A stretch of 64,000 nt of DNA from NCBI GenBank assembly GCA_963789885.1, contig CAWBNB010000013.1, positions 62,001 through 126,000 of the forward strand, in the 5' to 3' direction. This stretch comes from DATEDA01 sp963789885. GTDB lineage: Bacteria; Pseudomonadota; Gammaproteobacteria; Burkholderiales; SG8-39. Shown here one piece after another: positions 32,160 through 43,330 of the stretch (the stretch's first letter is position 1; each line of letters starts with the position of its first letter). The translations under genes were made by a program, and so were the position numbers. The notes below the pieces were generated by a model, which searched no databases, was not told the DNA's origin, and saw only the letters and a list, made by a program, of their open reading frames with translations.

Positions 32160-32531
32160 TCAGGCGTGCGCTTCGTGCGCTTTCGCGTAATCGATCATTC
32201 CCTGGAAATCGACGACCACCGCGGGCTCGGCTCCGACCACCCAGGCGTCATGGCCGGAGGGCAGCAGGGAAACGTCGCCCGGGCGGCAGTCGAACTCCGT
32301 CCCGTCGTCCATCTTGATCCGCAGGATCCCCGAGACGTGGTACTGGAAGTGCGGGGCTTCGCAGCTCCTCGTCTTGACCAGCGGCTGGACCGACGTCGAC
32401 CACTTCCAGCCCGGGTCGAACACCGCGCGACCCACCGTCGCGCCGCCGATCTTGATCAGCTCGAGCCTGCCCTTCGGAAACTCGCGGACCTCGTCCGGTT
32501 TCCCGAAGTCCTTGCATTCGGCCTTTTCCAT
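32160..32531 (-). CDS. Cupin domain protein
   Basis: A 123-residue single cupin barrel: HFQYHVSGILRIKMDDGTEF is motif 1-like and CRPGDVSLLPSGHDAWVVG motif 2-like, with histidines at the expected places. It is likely a metal-binding sensor or enzyme of the three-gene operon. The divergently organised TetR/LuxR region lies upstream. Confidence 0.85.
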   Translation of the reverse strand: MEKAECKDFGKPDEVREFPKGRLELIKIGGATVGRAVFDPGWKWSTSVQPLVKTRSCEAPHFQYHVSGILRIKMDDGTEFDCRPGDVSLLPSGHDAWVVGAEPAVVVDFQGMIDYAKAHEAHA

Positions 32532-32618
32532 TCGATCGCCTCCGGTTCGGTTGACTCACCGCCCGTTTGCGGGGCGGCATGGCGCGATTTGTACGGGTCG
32601 CGCGGCGAACCGGAAATG

Positions 32619-32645
32619 CGTAGGCCTACGTACCCGAGGGGTACG
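32619..32645. promoter_or_regulatory. Palindrome and hairpin upstream of the cupin operon
   Basis: CGTAGGCCTACG (32619-32630) is a perfect 12-base palindrome, followed by CGTACCC-GAG-GGGTACG (32629-32645), a 7-bp stem. They lie in the 152-base gap between the TetR stop and the cupin start. The palindrome contains the half-sites GTAGG and CCTAC, in reverse order from the site at 33335, so the same TetR protein might bind here. Confidence 0.3.
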
Positions 32646-32683
32646 CAGCGGGAGGCAACGGGGGCTTCACCCCCAGGCCGGGA

Positions 32684-33265
32684 TCAGAGTTCGGCGAGGA
32701 ACCGGTCGGCGACCGCCTCGAAGCGCGCCACCTCGCCGTACGAGCGGGCGAGCATCATCGCGCCTTCGAGCGAGCCGACCAGCGCGCGGGCGACGTCGAG
32801 GGACGAGCCGGAGAACTTCAGGGCGCCGGTCCGGCGCCCCTCCTCTAGGACGGCAACGAGCCAGTGCTCGTTCTCGTCGAAGAAGTGGCGCATCTCGTCC
32901 TTCATCGGCTTGGGGAGCGTGGCGTACTCGGCGGCGAGCATCCCGCACAGGCACATCCGGTTGTTCCGCAGGACGTCGGCGTAGATCTTCGCGTAGCGCA
33001 CGAGCTTCTCGCGGGCGCCCGTGGCCGTCCGGTCGATTTCGCCGAGGGCCTCGAGGAACCCGTGCTCGTAGCGGGCAATGAGGCGAGTGCCAAGCTCCGC
33101 CTTGGTGGGGAAGTGATAGTGGAGGCTCGCTTTCGTCAAGGCGAGCGCCCCGGCGATGTCCGCGTAGCTGAAGCCATTGAAGCCACGCGTCTGGACGAGG
33201 CGTTCGGCGATGTCGAGGATCCGCTGGGCGGTATCCGGGGCGGCAGCGGACTTCTTGCGCGGCAT
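32684..33265 (-). CDS. TetR/AcrR family transcriptional repressor
   Basis: A 193-residue repressor. Residues 12-60 form the TetR helix-turn-helix (ILDIAERLVQTRGFNGFSYA, then DIAGALALTKASLHYHFPTK). The C-terminal helical domain has a cysteine pair, CLCGML, which may sense oxidants or electrophiles. The start at 33265 follows the ribosome binding region in the gap to the LuxR gene. It probably controls the cupin/VOC/PNPOx operon and itself through the palindromes at 33335 and 33358. Confidence 0.92.
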   Translation of the reverse strand: MPRKKSAAAPDTAQRILDIAERLVQTRGFNGFSYADIAGALALTKASLHYHFPTKAELGTRLIARYEHGFLEALGEIDRTATGAREKLVRYAKIYADVLRNNRMCLCGMLAAEYATLPKPMKDEMRHFFDENEHWLVAVLEEGRRTGALKFSGSSLDVARALVGSLEGAMMLARSYGEVARFEAVADRFLAEL

Positions 33266-33334
33266 CGTCTTCCTCGTGGTCCCGGCCGAGGCGGTGCCCC
33301 GTCCCGGTGCGCTGCGCGACGATACCATGTTTTT

Positions 33335-33376
33335 ACCTACCTGTAGGTTGACAGTTAACTTACTAGTTGGTAGAAA
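33335..33376 (+). promoter_or_regulatory. Double palindromic operator overlapping a sigma-70 promoter
   Basis: ACCTACCTGTAGGT (33335-33348) is a palindrome with 6-bp arms, and ACTTACTAGTTGGT (33358-33371) matches it at 10 of 14 positions, 23 bases on. Between and across them lies TTGACA (33348-33353), a 17-base spacer and TAGAAA (33371-33376), a rightward promoter for the LuxR gene. A repressor bound at both sites would block the -35 and -10 boxes. The adjacent TetR protein is the obvious candidate. Confidence 0.6.
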
Positions 33377-33415
33377 TCAAGGGTCGGCAGCGGTCTGCAA
33401 GCGAGGCGATTGACG

Positions 33416-34216
33416 ATGTCCCAGACCCGGCTCTCCACCCCCTCCACGCCCCGGCTCTCGAGCGGCCAGCTGCGCGCGGCGCTCGACACGCTGCACGCGA
33501 TCGGCGAAGCCTGCGCCGGCAGCACCGATTTCGCGAGGCGCGGGGTCGAGCACCTGCCGCGGCTCGTGGGCTCCGACCTGACGACCCTCGTGGTCTGCGA
33601 CCTCGACCGCGGGCATCGCACCGTCGTGCCGTCGGGGATGGTCTCGCGGCGCGAGATCGAGGTCTTCGACCGGTACTTCTACGAGCATCCGCTCGTCCGC
33701 GATCACGGGCGCAACCCGAACGCGGTGACGAAGCGGATCGACGATCTCGTCGCGCCCGCGGAGTTCCACCGCACGCCCCTCTACAACGACTACTACCGCC
33801 CGATCCGCATCGAGCACGCCATGGCGGTCCCGATCCACGTCGACGGGCGGTTCCTGGTGAGCTTCGTGTTCAACCGCAGCGGCACCGGGTTCACCGACCG
33901 CGACCGCGACCTGGCCGAGGTCATGCGACCGCATCTCGCAAACCTGTACCGTCTCGGCGTCGCGATCGAGAAGACGCGCGAGCTTCCGTCCGATGCGCCG
34001 TTCGACCGCGCCGCGGCACCGCTCACGTCGCGCGAGCGCGAGGTGCTCGACTGGGTCGCGGCGGGCAAGACGAACCGCGACGTCGCGGCGATCCTCGGCG
34101 CGAGCCCGCGCACGGTCGAGAAGCACCTCGAGCGCATCTACGAAAAGCTCGGCGTGGAGACGCGCACCGCGGCGGTGATGCGGGTGCTCAAGAACGACCG
34201 CGGCCTGAACGGCTAG
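33416..34216 (+). CDS. LuxR-family transcriptional regulator with an N-terminal GAF-like sensor
   Basis: A 266-residue regulator. The N-terminal 170 residues look like a GAF-like domain (RIEHAMAVPIHVDGRFLVSF). The C-terminal HTH reads LTSREREVLDWVAAGKTNRD followed by VAAILGASPRTVEKHLERIY, a standard LuxR output domain. It lacks the autoinducer-binding residues of quorum-sensing LuxR proteins. The ATG at 33416 is preferred over the TTG at 33410. It faces the TetR gene across the double operator. Confidence 0.9.
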   Translation: MSQTRLSTPSTPRLSSGQLRAALDTLHAIGEACAGSTDFARRGVEHLPRLVGSDLTTLVVCDLDRGHRTVVPSGMVSRREIEVFDRYFYEHPLVRDHGRNPNAVTKRIDDLVAPAEFHRTPLYNDYYRPIRIEHAMAVPIHVDGRFLVSFVFNRSGTGFTDRDRDLAEVMRPHLANLYRLGVAIEKTRELPSDAPFDRAAAPLTSREREVLDWVAAGKTNRDVAAILGASPRTVEKHLERIYEKLGVETRTAAVMRVLKNDRGLNG

Positions 34217-34232
34217 GTCGGGCGCGCCCGAC
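34217..34232. other. 16-base palindrome after the LuxR gene
   Basis: GTCGGGCGCGCCCGAC is a perfect palindrome directly after the stop and may act in transcript ending. The following 200 bases to the ATG at 34440 hold no gene I can support. They are the leader of the coiled-coil gene, with an A/T-rich stretch near 34390-34420 that may contain its promoter. Confidence 0.35.
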
Positions 34233-34439
34233 CGGCCGCGACCCTCCGGGGGGCCGGGCCGCGAGCCGAGCCCGGCGCTCGCCCGCAGCTCTCCCTCTGC
34301 TGGGGAGCCGACCGGACCTGCCCATTGGCGCCCATTGGGTACCCGGGCGGCTTCCCGACCCCAAAAACCCGCTCACGCTTCCAAACCCGTGATATTGTTC
34401 AAAATTCCTACGCTAATTGCGCCGCCCACGGAGGCCGCC

Positions 34440-36635
34440 ATGGCTACCCAGGAACCCGGCAACATCCGGCTCGCCTTCGACGCCGATTCCCCCGCCGAGC
34501 GGGCAGAAGACGCGCGTTTGCGCGGCGCATTCGAGTCCGCGCCGGCGCTCGATCAGGCCGAAGCGAAACTCCTCAAAGAGACCGAAGCGCGCGTCCGGGC
34601 GGAAGCCCGCGCCGCCCAGGTGGCCCTCGAGCGTGCCGCGATGGAGGCGAAGGCACGAGCCGCCGCCGAGGAGCGCGCCAACGCCGACTCCGTCGCGCAG
34701 GCGCTGACCGAATCCCTCGTCCGCGCCGAGCAGGCTGCCGTGCAGGAAGCCGGCGAGCGCGCGAAAGCCCAGGCGCACGCCCTCGAGGCGCTGCGCGTCC
34801 GGCAGGCGCTCGACGCGGCGATCCGTAACGCCCAGGAGGAGCGCGCGCGGCTCGAGGAGGATCTCGGTCGCACCCGGCAGGCCCACGTCGAAGCGGAGGC
34901 GCGCGCGGCGGAGGAGACGCGGGCGCGGATGGAAGCGGAATCGACCGCGGCGCGCGAGACCGAGGCCCGTTTGCGGGCCGAGCAGCAGGCGCGCCACGCG
35001 GCCGAGCTGCGCGCACGGGCCGAGGAGGATCGGGCGATCGCCGCGCGGGCGCGCCACGAGCTCGAAGCGCGCGCCACCGAGGCTGCACGACTGAACGCCC
35101 AAGCCGAAGCCGAGGCGCGGGATCTGGCGCGCGCGCGCGTCGAAGCGGAGGACCGCGCGCAGACGGCGGCGATGCTGCGCGCACAGGCCGAACGGGAAGC
35201 TGCCGCGCGCGCCGAAGCGCGCAACGCCGAGGACGCACGCGCGCGCGCCGAGGCCGACGCACACGCGGCCGCCGAAGCGGCTGCGCACGAAGCGGCGCGC
35301 AAGCGCAGCGCGGTCGAAGCCGAGGCCCGTGCCGCAGCCGACGCGCGGGCGCGCGCAGAGGCCGACGTCGCTGCCCGCGCGCAGGAGCGGGCGGCCGCCG
35401 AAGCGGCGGTCCGCGCTGCGGCCGAAGCGCGCGCGCGCGCGGAGGCGGAAGCCGCTGCCCGGGCAACGGAGCGGGCGGCAGCCGAGGCGCGCAGGGCCGC
35501 CGAGGAAGCGGCACGCGCCGCGGCCGAAGTCGCAGCGGCGAATGCAGCCGAGGAGCGGCGGCACGCCGAGGCGGCGCTCAAGGACGCCGCAACCGCGCTC
35601 GCCGAAACCCAGCACCGGGCGGCCAGGGAAGCGAGCGCGCATGCCGAGGCGGCGCAGCGCGCGGCAGCGGAGGCAGCGTGGCGTGCGGAAGCCGAGGCGG
35701 CGGCCCGCGCTGCTGCCGAAGCGCGTGCGCGCGCCGAGGAGCAGGCTGCGGTCGAGGCCCGGGCACACGTGGAAGCCGAGGAGCAGGCGGCCGCCGAGCA
35801 TGCCGCTCGCGCGGAGGCGGAAGCCGCAGCGGCGCGGGCGGCCGAGGCCCGCCGCGTCGCGGACGCAGCGCTCCGGGCTGCCGCTATGGCCAGAAGCGAA
35901 GCCGAACGGCGCGCCGGGGAAGAAGCCGACGCGCACACGACGGCGGTTGCGCGCGCGACGTCCGAAGCGGCCCGCCGCGGCGAGGCGGAGATCCGCGCGC
36001 GCGAAGCAGCCGAAGCGCGGCTGCGCGCGGACGAAGCGCTGCGGCTCGCAGCCGAAGAGGCGGTCGAGGCCGAGCGCCAGGCGCTCGCCGAAGCGGAGGC
36101 GAAGGCGAAAGCGCTCGCGGAGCTGATCCAGACCCGGCGCGCGCGGATCGAGTTCGATTCCTCGGCGCGGGAAGCGGCCGAAGCGCGGATCCGCGCCGAG
36201 CGGGCGCTGAAGGAGGCCGCGGCGGCGGCCCTCGACGCCGAGGCGAAAGCTACTGCCGAGGCGAAGGCGAGGCTCGCCGCGGTGGAGCAGACGCTGAAGG
36301 ACGCGGAAGCGGCGGCTCTCGACGCCGAGGCGAAAGCTACTGCGGAGGCGAAAGCCAGGCTCGCGGCGGTGGAGCAGACGCTGAAGGACGCGGAAGCGGC
36401 GGTCCTCGAGGCCGAAGCGAAAGCCGCGGCCGAAGCGAAGGCCAAGCTCGCGGCGGTCGAGCAGGCGCTTGCGGCGCGGCACGAGCGCGTCGAGTTCGAA
36501 GCGCGCGTGCGCAAAGCGGCTGAAGTGCGGGTGCGCGTCGAGGCGATCGCCGCGAAGGCGGCACGCGCACACGCCGAGGCCGAAGAAGCGGCGACGCGAC
36601 AGGCGCTCGCGCGCGCACGCTCGACGCTCGGGTAA
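34440..36635 (+). CDS. 731-residue Ala/Glu/Arg-rich coiled-coil protein
   Basis: Almost the whole protein after residue 40 is a heptad-compatible Ala/Glu/Arg/Lys sequence made of recurring AEAEARARAE-like words with few hydrophobic residues and no membrane segment or signal peptide. Such composition favours a very long single alpha-helix or coiled coil (in principle near 100 nm). The ATG at 34440 follows CGGAGG; longer starts are worse. The final third contains three 29-residue tandem copies. It might be a cytoskeletal or cell-spacer protein, or a TolA-like filament. Low-complexity composition prevents family assignment. Confidence 0.75.
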   Translation: MATQEPGNIRLAFDADSPAERAEDARLRGAFESAPALDQAEAKLLKETEARVRAEARAAQVALERAAMEAKARAAAEERANADSVAQALTESLVRAEQAAVQEAGERAKAQAHALEALRVRQALDAAIRNAQEERARLEEDLGRTRQAHVEAEARAAEETRARMEAESTAARETEARLRAEQQARHAAELRARAEEDRAIAARARHELEARATEAARLNAQAEAEARDLARARVEAEDRAQTAAMLRAQAEREAAARAEARNAEDARARAEADAHAAAEAAAHEAARKRSAVEAEARAAADARARAEADVAARAQERAAAEAAVRAAAEARARAEAEAAARATERAAAEARRAAEEAARAAAEVAAANAAEERRHAEAALKDAATALAETQHRAAREASAHAEAAQRAAAEAAWRAEAEAAARAAAEARARAEEQAAVEARAHVEAEEQAAAEHAARAEAEAAAARAAEARRVADAALRAAAMARSEAERRAGEEADAHTTAVARATSEAARRGEAEIRAREAAEARLRADEALRLAAEEAVEAERQALAEAEAKAKALAELIQTRRARIEFDSSAREAAEARIRAERALKEAAAAALDAEAKATAEAKARLAAVEQTLKDAEAAALDAEAKATAEAKARLAAVEQTLKDAEAAVLEAEAKAAAEAKAKLAAVEQALAARHERVEFEARVRKAAEVRVRVEAIAAKAARAHAEAEEAATRQALARARSTLG
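36231..36491 (+). repeat. Three tandem 87-base repeats in the coiled-coil gene
   Basis: Copies start near 36231, 36318 and 36405, each 87 bases (29 codons) apart. The first two encode LDAEAKATAEAKARLAAVEQ almost identically; the third has LEAEAKAAAEAKAKLAAVEQ. The high DNA identity of copies one and two suggests recent expansion or gene conversion. Confidence 0.85.
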
Positions 36636-36644
36636 GCCGGCCTG

Positions 36645-37161
36645 TCAGGCCCCCACCGGGGCCACCCCACCGATCGGCCGGCGCACCGGCGGCGGGCGGT
36701 CGTCCATCGTCCACTGCAGGGTGAACGCGATCGCACCGATCGTGATCAGCGCGCCCCACCCCACACCGTAGCCGCCGGTGAGATCGAACACGAGGCCGCC
36801 CATCCACGCGCCGCAAAACGATCCCACCTGGTGGCCGAGGAAGACGATCCCGTAAAGCGTGTTGAAGTGCGTGAGGCCGAACACCCGGCCGATCAGCCCG
36901 GTGACGAGCGGCGCGACGCCGAGCCACAGGAGCCCCATCGCCGCGGCGAAGACGAGCGTCGACCACGGCGCTGACCGGCAGCAGCACGAAGGCGGCGATG
37001 AACACCGTACGCAGGAGGTAGATCAGCGCGAGCAGGCGCTTCTGACTGTAGCGCGCGCCGAGCAGCCCGAACGCGTAGGTGCCGATGGTGTTGCACAGGC
37101 CGATCAGCGCGAGTGCGTTCGCGCTGACGCTCGGTGCGACCCCGCACAGCTCCAGCCAGAT
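36645..37161 (-). pseudogene. C-terminal half of an MFS transporter, 5'-truncated and frameshifted
   Basis: On the minus strand, starting immediately after the D-aminoacylase stop, an open frame reads WLELCGVAPSVSANALALIG, then LRTVFIAAFVLLPVS, and shifts frame near 36960 to STLVFAAAMGLLWLGVAPLV, and on to the end at 36645 (IGGVAPVGA). This matches helices 7 to 12 of an MFS protein similar to the one at 26768. The front half is gone and no start codon suits it. So it is a gene remnant, with one additional base around 36960. Confidence 0.8.
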
Positions 37162-38619
37162 TCAGTTCGAAGGTTTCCGCGCGAGGACGCGACCCGGCCG
37201 AGCACCCGTCGCTCGGCCGTCGCGCCAGACGATCGCGCCGTTCACGATCACGAGTTCGATCCCGCGTGCCGGCTGGATCGGTTGCGCGAACGTCGCGGCC
37301 TCGCCGACCTTGCCGGCATCGAACACGGTGAGGTCGGCGTAGGCACCTTCCCTGACCACGCCGCGATCCGGCAGGCCGAACGTCCGCGCGGTGAGCCCGG
37401 TCATCTTGTGCACGGCGGTTTCGAGCGGAAAGAGCCCGAGCTCGCGCGAGTAGTGCCCGAGCACGCGCGGGAAAGTGCCCCAGAGGCGCGGATGCGGCAC
37501 GGCGTCGTGCGGCAGCCCGTCCGAGCCGACCATCGTCCGCTCGAACGCAAGGATGCGCTGCACGTCCGCCTCGTCCATCGAAAAGTAGATCGCCCCGGCG
37601 GGCAGCAGCCGCTCGATCGCTTCGTCCTGCGCGACGCCCATCGCGCGCACGACCTCGCCGAGCTCCATGCCCGAGTACTCAGGATGCGGCTTCGACCAGG
37701 TGACGAGCACCTTCGACGCGACCGCAACCCGCGACGCGCTCAGGATCGTCGACGAGGCGCAATAGGGATAGCAGTCGAGGCCGATCGCCTGCGTTCCCAT
37801 CCGCTCGGCGATCACCGGGAGGGTCTCGCGCGAACGACCGTGGTTCGGCCGGCCCACCACCTTGTGGTGCGAGACGACCACTGGAACGCCGACCTCGCGG
37901 CCGACGCGGAAGGTCTCCTCGAGCGACTCGAGCACCCGGTCGCCTTCGTCCCGCATGTGCGTGCAGTAGAGCCCGCCGCGTTCCGCGAGCGGCCGGCAGA
38001 CCTCGATCACCTCTTCGGCGGGCGCCGCGGCGGCCGGTTCGTAGTAGAGACCGGTGGAAACGCCGATCGCGCCGGCGGCCAGCGCTTCCCGCGCCATCTC
38101 CCGCATGCGGCGGATCTCGGCGTCGTCCGCCGGGCGCCCGACGTCGTCCATCGTCGCGACGCGCAGCGTGGTGTGCCCGACGAGCAGCGCGGCGTTGGTC
38201 GCGGCCGGCGCCGCGCGAAGTGCCGCGACATACTCGGCGAAGGTCCCGAACCGGAACCAACCGCCCTGGTCGTCGAGCAGGTCGAGCGGCGGCGTGACCG
38301 GCCGCGGCGCGCCGCCCGGCATCGGTGCGAGCGAGATGCCGCAGTTGCCGGCGACGACCGTCGTGACGCCCTGGCTCACCTTCGGCGCCATTTCCGGCGC
38401 CGACAGCATCAGGCGGTCGTCGTGCGTGTGAGCGTCGATGAAGCCGGGGGCGACGATCTTGCCGGTCGCGTCGATCTCGGACGCGCCGTGCGCGCCGGCG
38501 AGCGAGCCGATGCGCGCGATCCTGTCACCGGAGACGGCGACGTCGGCGGCGTACCGGGGCGCGCGCGTGCCGTCGACGACGGTGCCGTTGCGGATGACGA
38601 GGTCGAAGCGCTCGGACAT
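37162..38619 (-). CDS. N-acyl-D-amino-acid deacylase (D-aminoacylase family amidohydrolase)
   Basis: A 485-residue amidohydrolase. The metal-binding HTHDD is at 64-68 after the beta-rich N-terminal segment; GNCGISLAPMPGG, GVSTGLYYEP and SHHKVVGRPNHGRS are D-aminoacylase signatures, and the late ELVIVNGAIVWRDGRATG closes the fold. It hydrolyses N-acylated D-amino acids or related cyclic amides. The stop adjoins the MFS remnant, so the two may once have been unrelated neighbours joined by deletion, or an operon with its transporter. Confidence 0.9.
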   Translation of the reverse strand: MSERFDLVIRNGTVVDGTRAPRYAADVAVSGDRIARIGSLAGAHGASEIDATGKIVAPGFIDAHTHDDRLMLSAPEMAPKVSQGVTTVVAGNCGISLAPMPGGAPRPVTPPLDLLDDQGGWFRFGTFAEYVAALRAAPAATNAALLVGHTTLRVATMDDVGRPADDAEIRRMREMAREALAAGAIGVSTGLYYEPAAAAPAEEVIEVCRPLAERGGLYCTHMRDEGDRVLESLEETFRVGREVGVPVVVSHHKVVGRPNHGRSRETLPVIAERMGTQAIGLDCYPYCASSTILSASRVAVASKVLVTWSKPHPEYSGMELGEVVRAMGVAQDEAIERLLPAGAIYFSMDEADVQRILAFERTMVGSDGLPHDAVPHPRLWGTFPRVLGHYSRELGLFPLETAVHKMTGLTARTFGLPDRGVVREGAYADLTVFDAGKVGEAATFAQPIQPARGIELVIVNGAIVWRDGRATGARPGRVLARKPSN

Positions 38620-38700
38620 ATCGGATCGGTGTCAGTCTAGTGTCGTTCGCGCTTGCGCGCCAGAGCGTAGGTCACGCGTCGGCCCCGCGGGCCGCCTCGC

Positions 38701-40029
38701 TCAAACTTCGCGAAGGAACGGCGCGACGAGAGCCCGCACGTCCACCCGTGCCCCGATGCGTGCGAGGAGGAGGAACGCTCCGACGAGCTTGCGGTGGAGG
38801 AACATCGTGGCTGGGGGCGGCGTCCGCAGGAGTCCCCTGCGGAAGTGGAGCTCGAACCCGAGGTCGCGGACGCGGGTGGCCAGGTCCGACGCGGCGAAGT
38901 CGTACCGCCCGCGATGCCGCAGCGGCTCGCAGACCAGCATGATCATCTCCGTCGCCGCGCCCGCTTCCGCCTCGCCGTCGTCCGCGGCGAGGTAGCCGAT
39001 CTCCACCGCGTGGCGCCGCACGGCGCTGCGATCGCCGCGTACGATCGCACGGGTGATCGCGCGGTAACCCGCCACGAACTCGGGCGCGAACTCCACCGTC
39101 GCGCCGAAGTCGAGCAGGGCCACGCGCCCCGTCCGGGCGTCCCAGAGATAGTTGGCGAAGTTGGGATCGGTCTGCATCACGTCGAACTCGAAAAGCTCGC
39201 GGAAGACGAGTCGCTCGAGCAGCGCTCCGACGGCGTCGCGCACCGCCTGCGGCGCGCCGACGAGCGTCTCGAGCGGTGCGCCCTCGACGTAATCCATCGC
39301 GAGAATGCGCGCAGTCGTCAGGTCGCCGTGGACGCGGGGGACGAGGAGGCGCGGCTCGTCGGCGACGAGCTTCCGGTACCTGGCGAGGAAACGGGCCTCC
39401 GCGAAGTAGTCGGCCTCCTGACGAAGCTGCCGCTTCGCCTCGGCCGCCAGCGCGTCGATGTTCGCCCCGCGGGGCAGCACGTCGAGCAGGCGCAGCAAAG
39501 CCGCGACGTTATCGACGTCGGCATCGATCGACCGGGCGACGCCGGGATACTGGATCTTCAGCGCGAGCTCGCGGCCATCGCGCGTGCAGGCCCGATGCAC
39601 CTCGCCGATCGAGGCGGCCGCGACCGGCTCGTCGTCGAACCGCTCGAAGCGAGCGGCCCACCCGCTGCCGTATTCGCGTCCCAGCACGCGACGGAGCTGG
39701 GCGAGCGGCATCGGTTCCGCGCCGGCGCGGAGCACGGCCAGCGCGGCGGCCGCCTCGCGCGGCAGGAACTCCTCGCCTTCGAGCGACAGGAGCTGGCCGA
39801 GCTTCATCGCCGCGCCGCGCAGCCGCGCGAGGCGCTGCGCGAGCCGGCGCACATTCGAACCGGTCAGGAGCGTCTGCGCCGCACCGAGGCGCTCGCCCTC
39901 GGCGAGCCGCCGCACGCCTTCCGCCACGCCGCCGAGCACGAGCTCGCCGGCCGCGAGGCCGAGCCCGAGCAGGCGGCCGAGTCGGGTGGCGGGAACGCTC
40001 GATTGCCGCCGGGAGCCGCGCGCCGTCAT
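38701..40029 (-). CDS. ABC1/UbiB family atypical kinase
   Basis: A 442-residue protein with the family's KxGQ motif (MKLGQ, Lys76 to Gln79), the Ala-rich loop AAASIGEVHRA replacing the usual P-loop, LALKIQYPG with the ATP lysine, DYVEGAPLE, and QTDPNFANYL with the catalytic Asp/Asn and LLDFGAT as the DFG equivalent. UbiB relatives promote coenzyme Q and lipid handling. It lies 27 bases downstream of gcvP on the same strand, but a functional link is not obvious. Confidence 0.9.
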   Translation of the reverse strand: MTARGSRRQSSVPATRLGRLLGLGLAAGELVLGGVAEGVRRLAEGERLGAAQTLLTGSNVRRLAQRLARLRGAAMKLGQLLSLEGEEFLPREAAAALAVLRAGAEPMPLAQLRRVLGREYGSGWAARFERFDDEPVAAASIGEVHRACTRDGRELALKIQYPGVARSIDADVDNVAALLRLLDVLPRGANIDALAAEAKRQLRQEADYFAEARFLARYRKLVADEPRLLVPRVHGDLTTARILAMDYVEGAPLETLVGAPQAVRDAVGALLERLVFRELFEFDVMQTDPNFANYLWDARTGRVALLDFGATVEFAPEFVAGYRAITRAIVRGDRSAVRRHAVEIGYLAADDGEAEAGAATEMIMLVCEPLRHRGRYDFAASDLATRVRDLGFELHFRRGLLRTPPPATMFLHRKLVGAFLLLARIGARVDVRALVAPFLREV

Positions 40030-40056
40030 CGCGCTCGAGCGGGGGCGATCGGCAGG

Positions 40057-42926
<2,870 letters not shown>

Positions 42927-42930
<4 letters not shown>

Positions 42931-43313
42931 TTCGAGTCCTCCGCTTTCGCCGCGTAGGCCTTCGCGTCCAGGAGCGCCTTCTGCTCGCCGGCGTCCGACG
43001 GTCGCAGCTTGTAGAGCCACGCCGCGAACGCGTCCTGGTTGATCCGCTCCCAGTGATCGGGGATGTCGCCGTTGATCGCAACGACCTCGCCCGACACCGG
43101 GGCGTAGATGTCCGAGGCCGCCTTCACCGATTCGACGACGCCGACCGCGTCGCCGGCCTTCACCGTGGCGCCGACCTTCGGGAACTCGACGAAGACGATG
43201 TCGCCGAGCGCGTCCTGCGCGAAGTCGGTGATGCCGACGGCGAGCGTTCCATCGGGCTCGGTGCGGACCCATTCGTGGGTTGGCGTGTACTTGAGGTTGT
43301 CGAGGGTCTTCAC
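42927..43313 (-). CDS. gcvH: Glycine cleavage system H protein
   Basis: A 128-residue lipoyl carrier with the lipoylation lysine Lys64 in VGVVESVKAASD and the N-terminal YTPTHEWVRTEPDGTLAVGI. The GTG at 43313 is chosen because GGAGG lies five bases upstream; an in-frame GTG two codons earlier would overlap it. It shuttles the aminomethyl group between GcvP and GcvT. The gene is 17 bases from gcvT. Confidence 0.96.
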
Positions 43314-43330
43314 TTTCACCTCCGGTCGGA

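Noticed and set aside
34413..36572. Minus-strand frames opposite the coiled-coil gene
   Set aside because: They are repetitive mirror translations of the alanine-rich repeats, with no ribosome binding site and no fold-like pattern.
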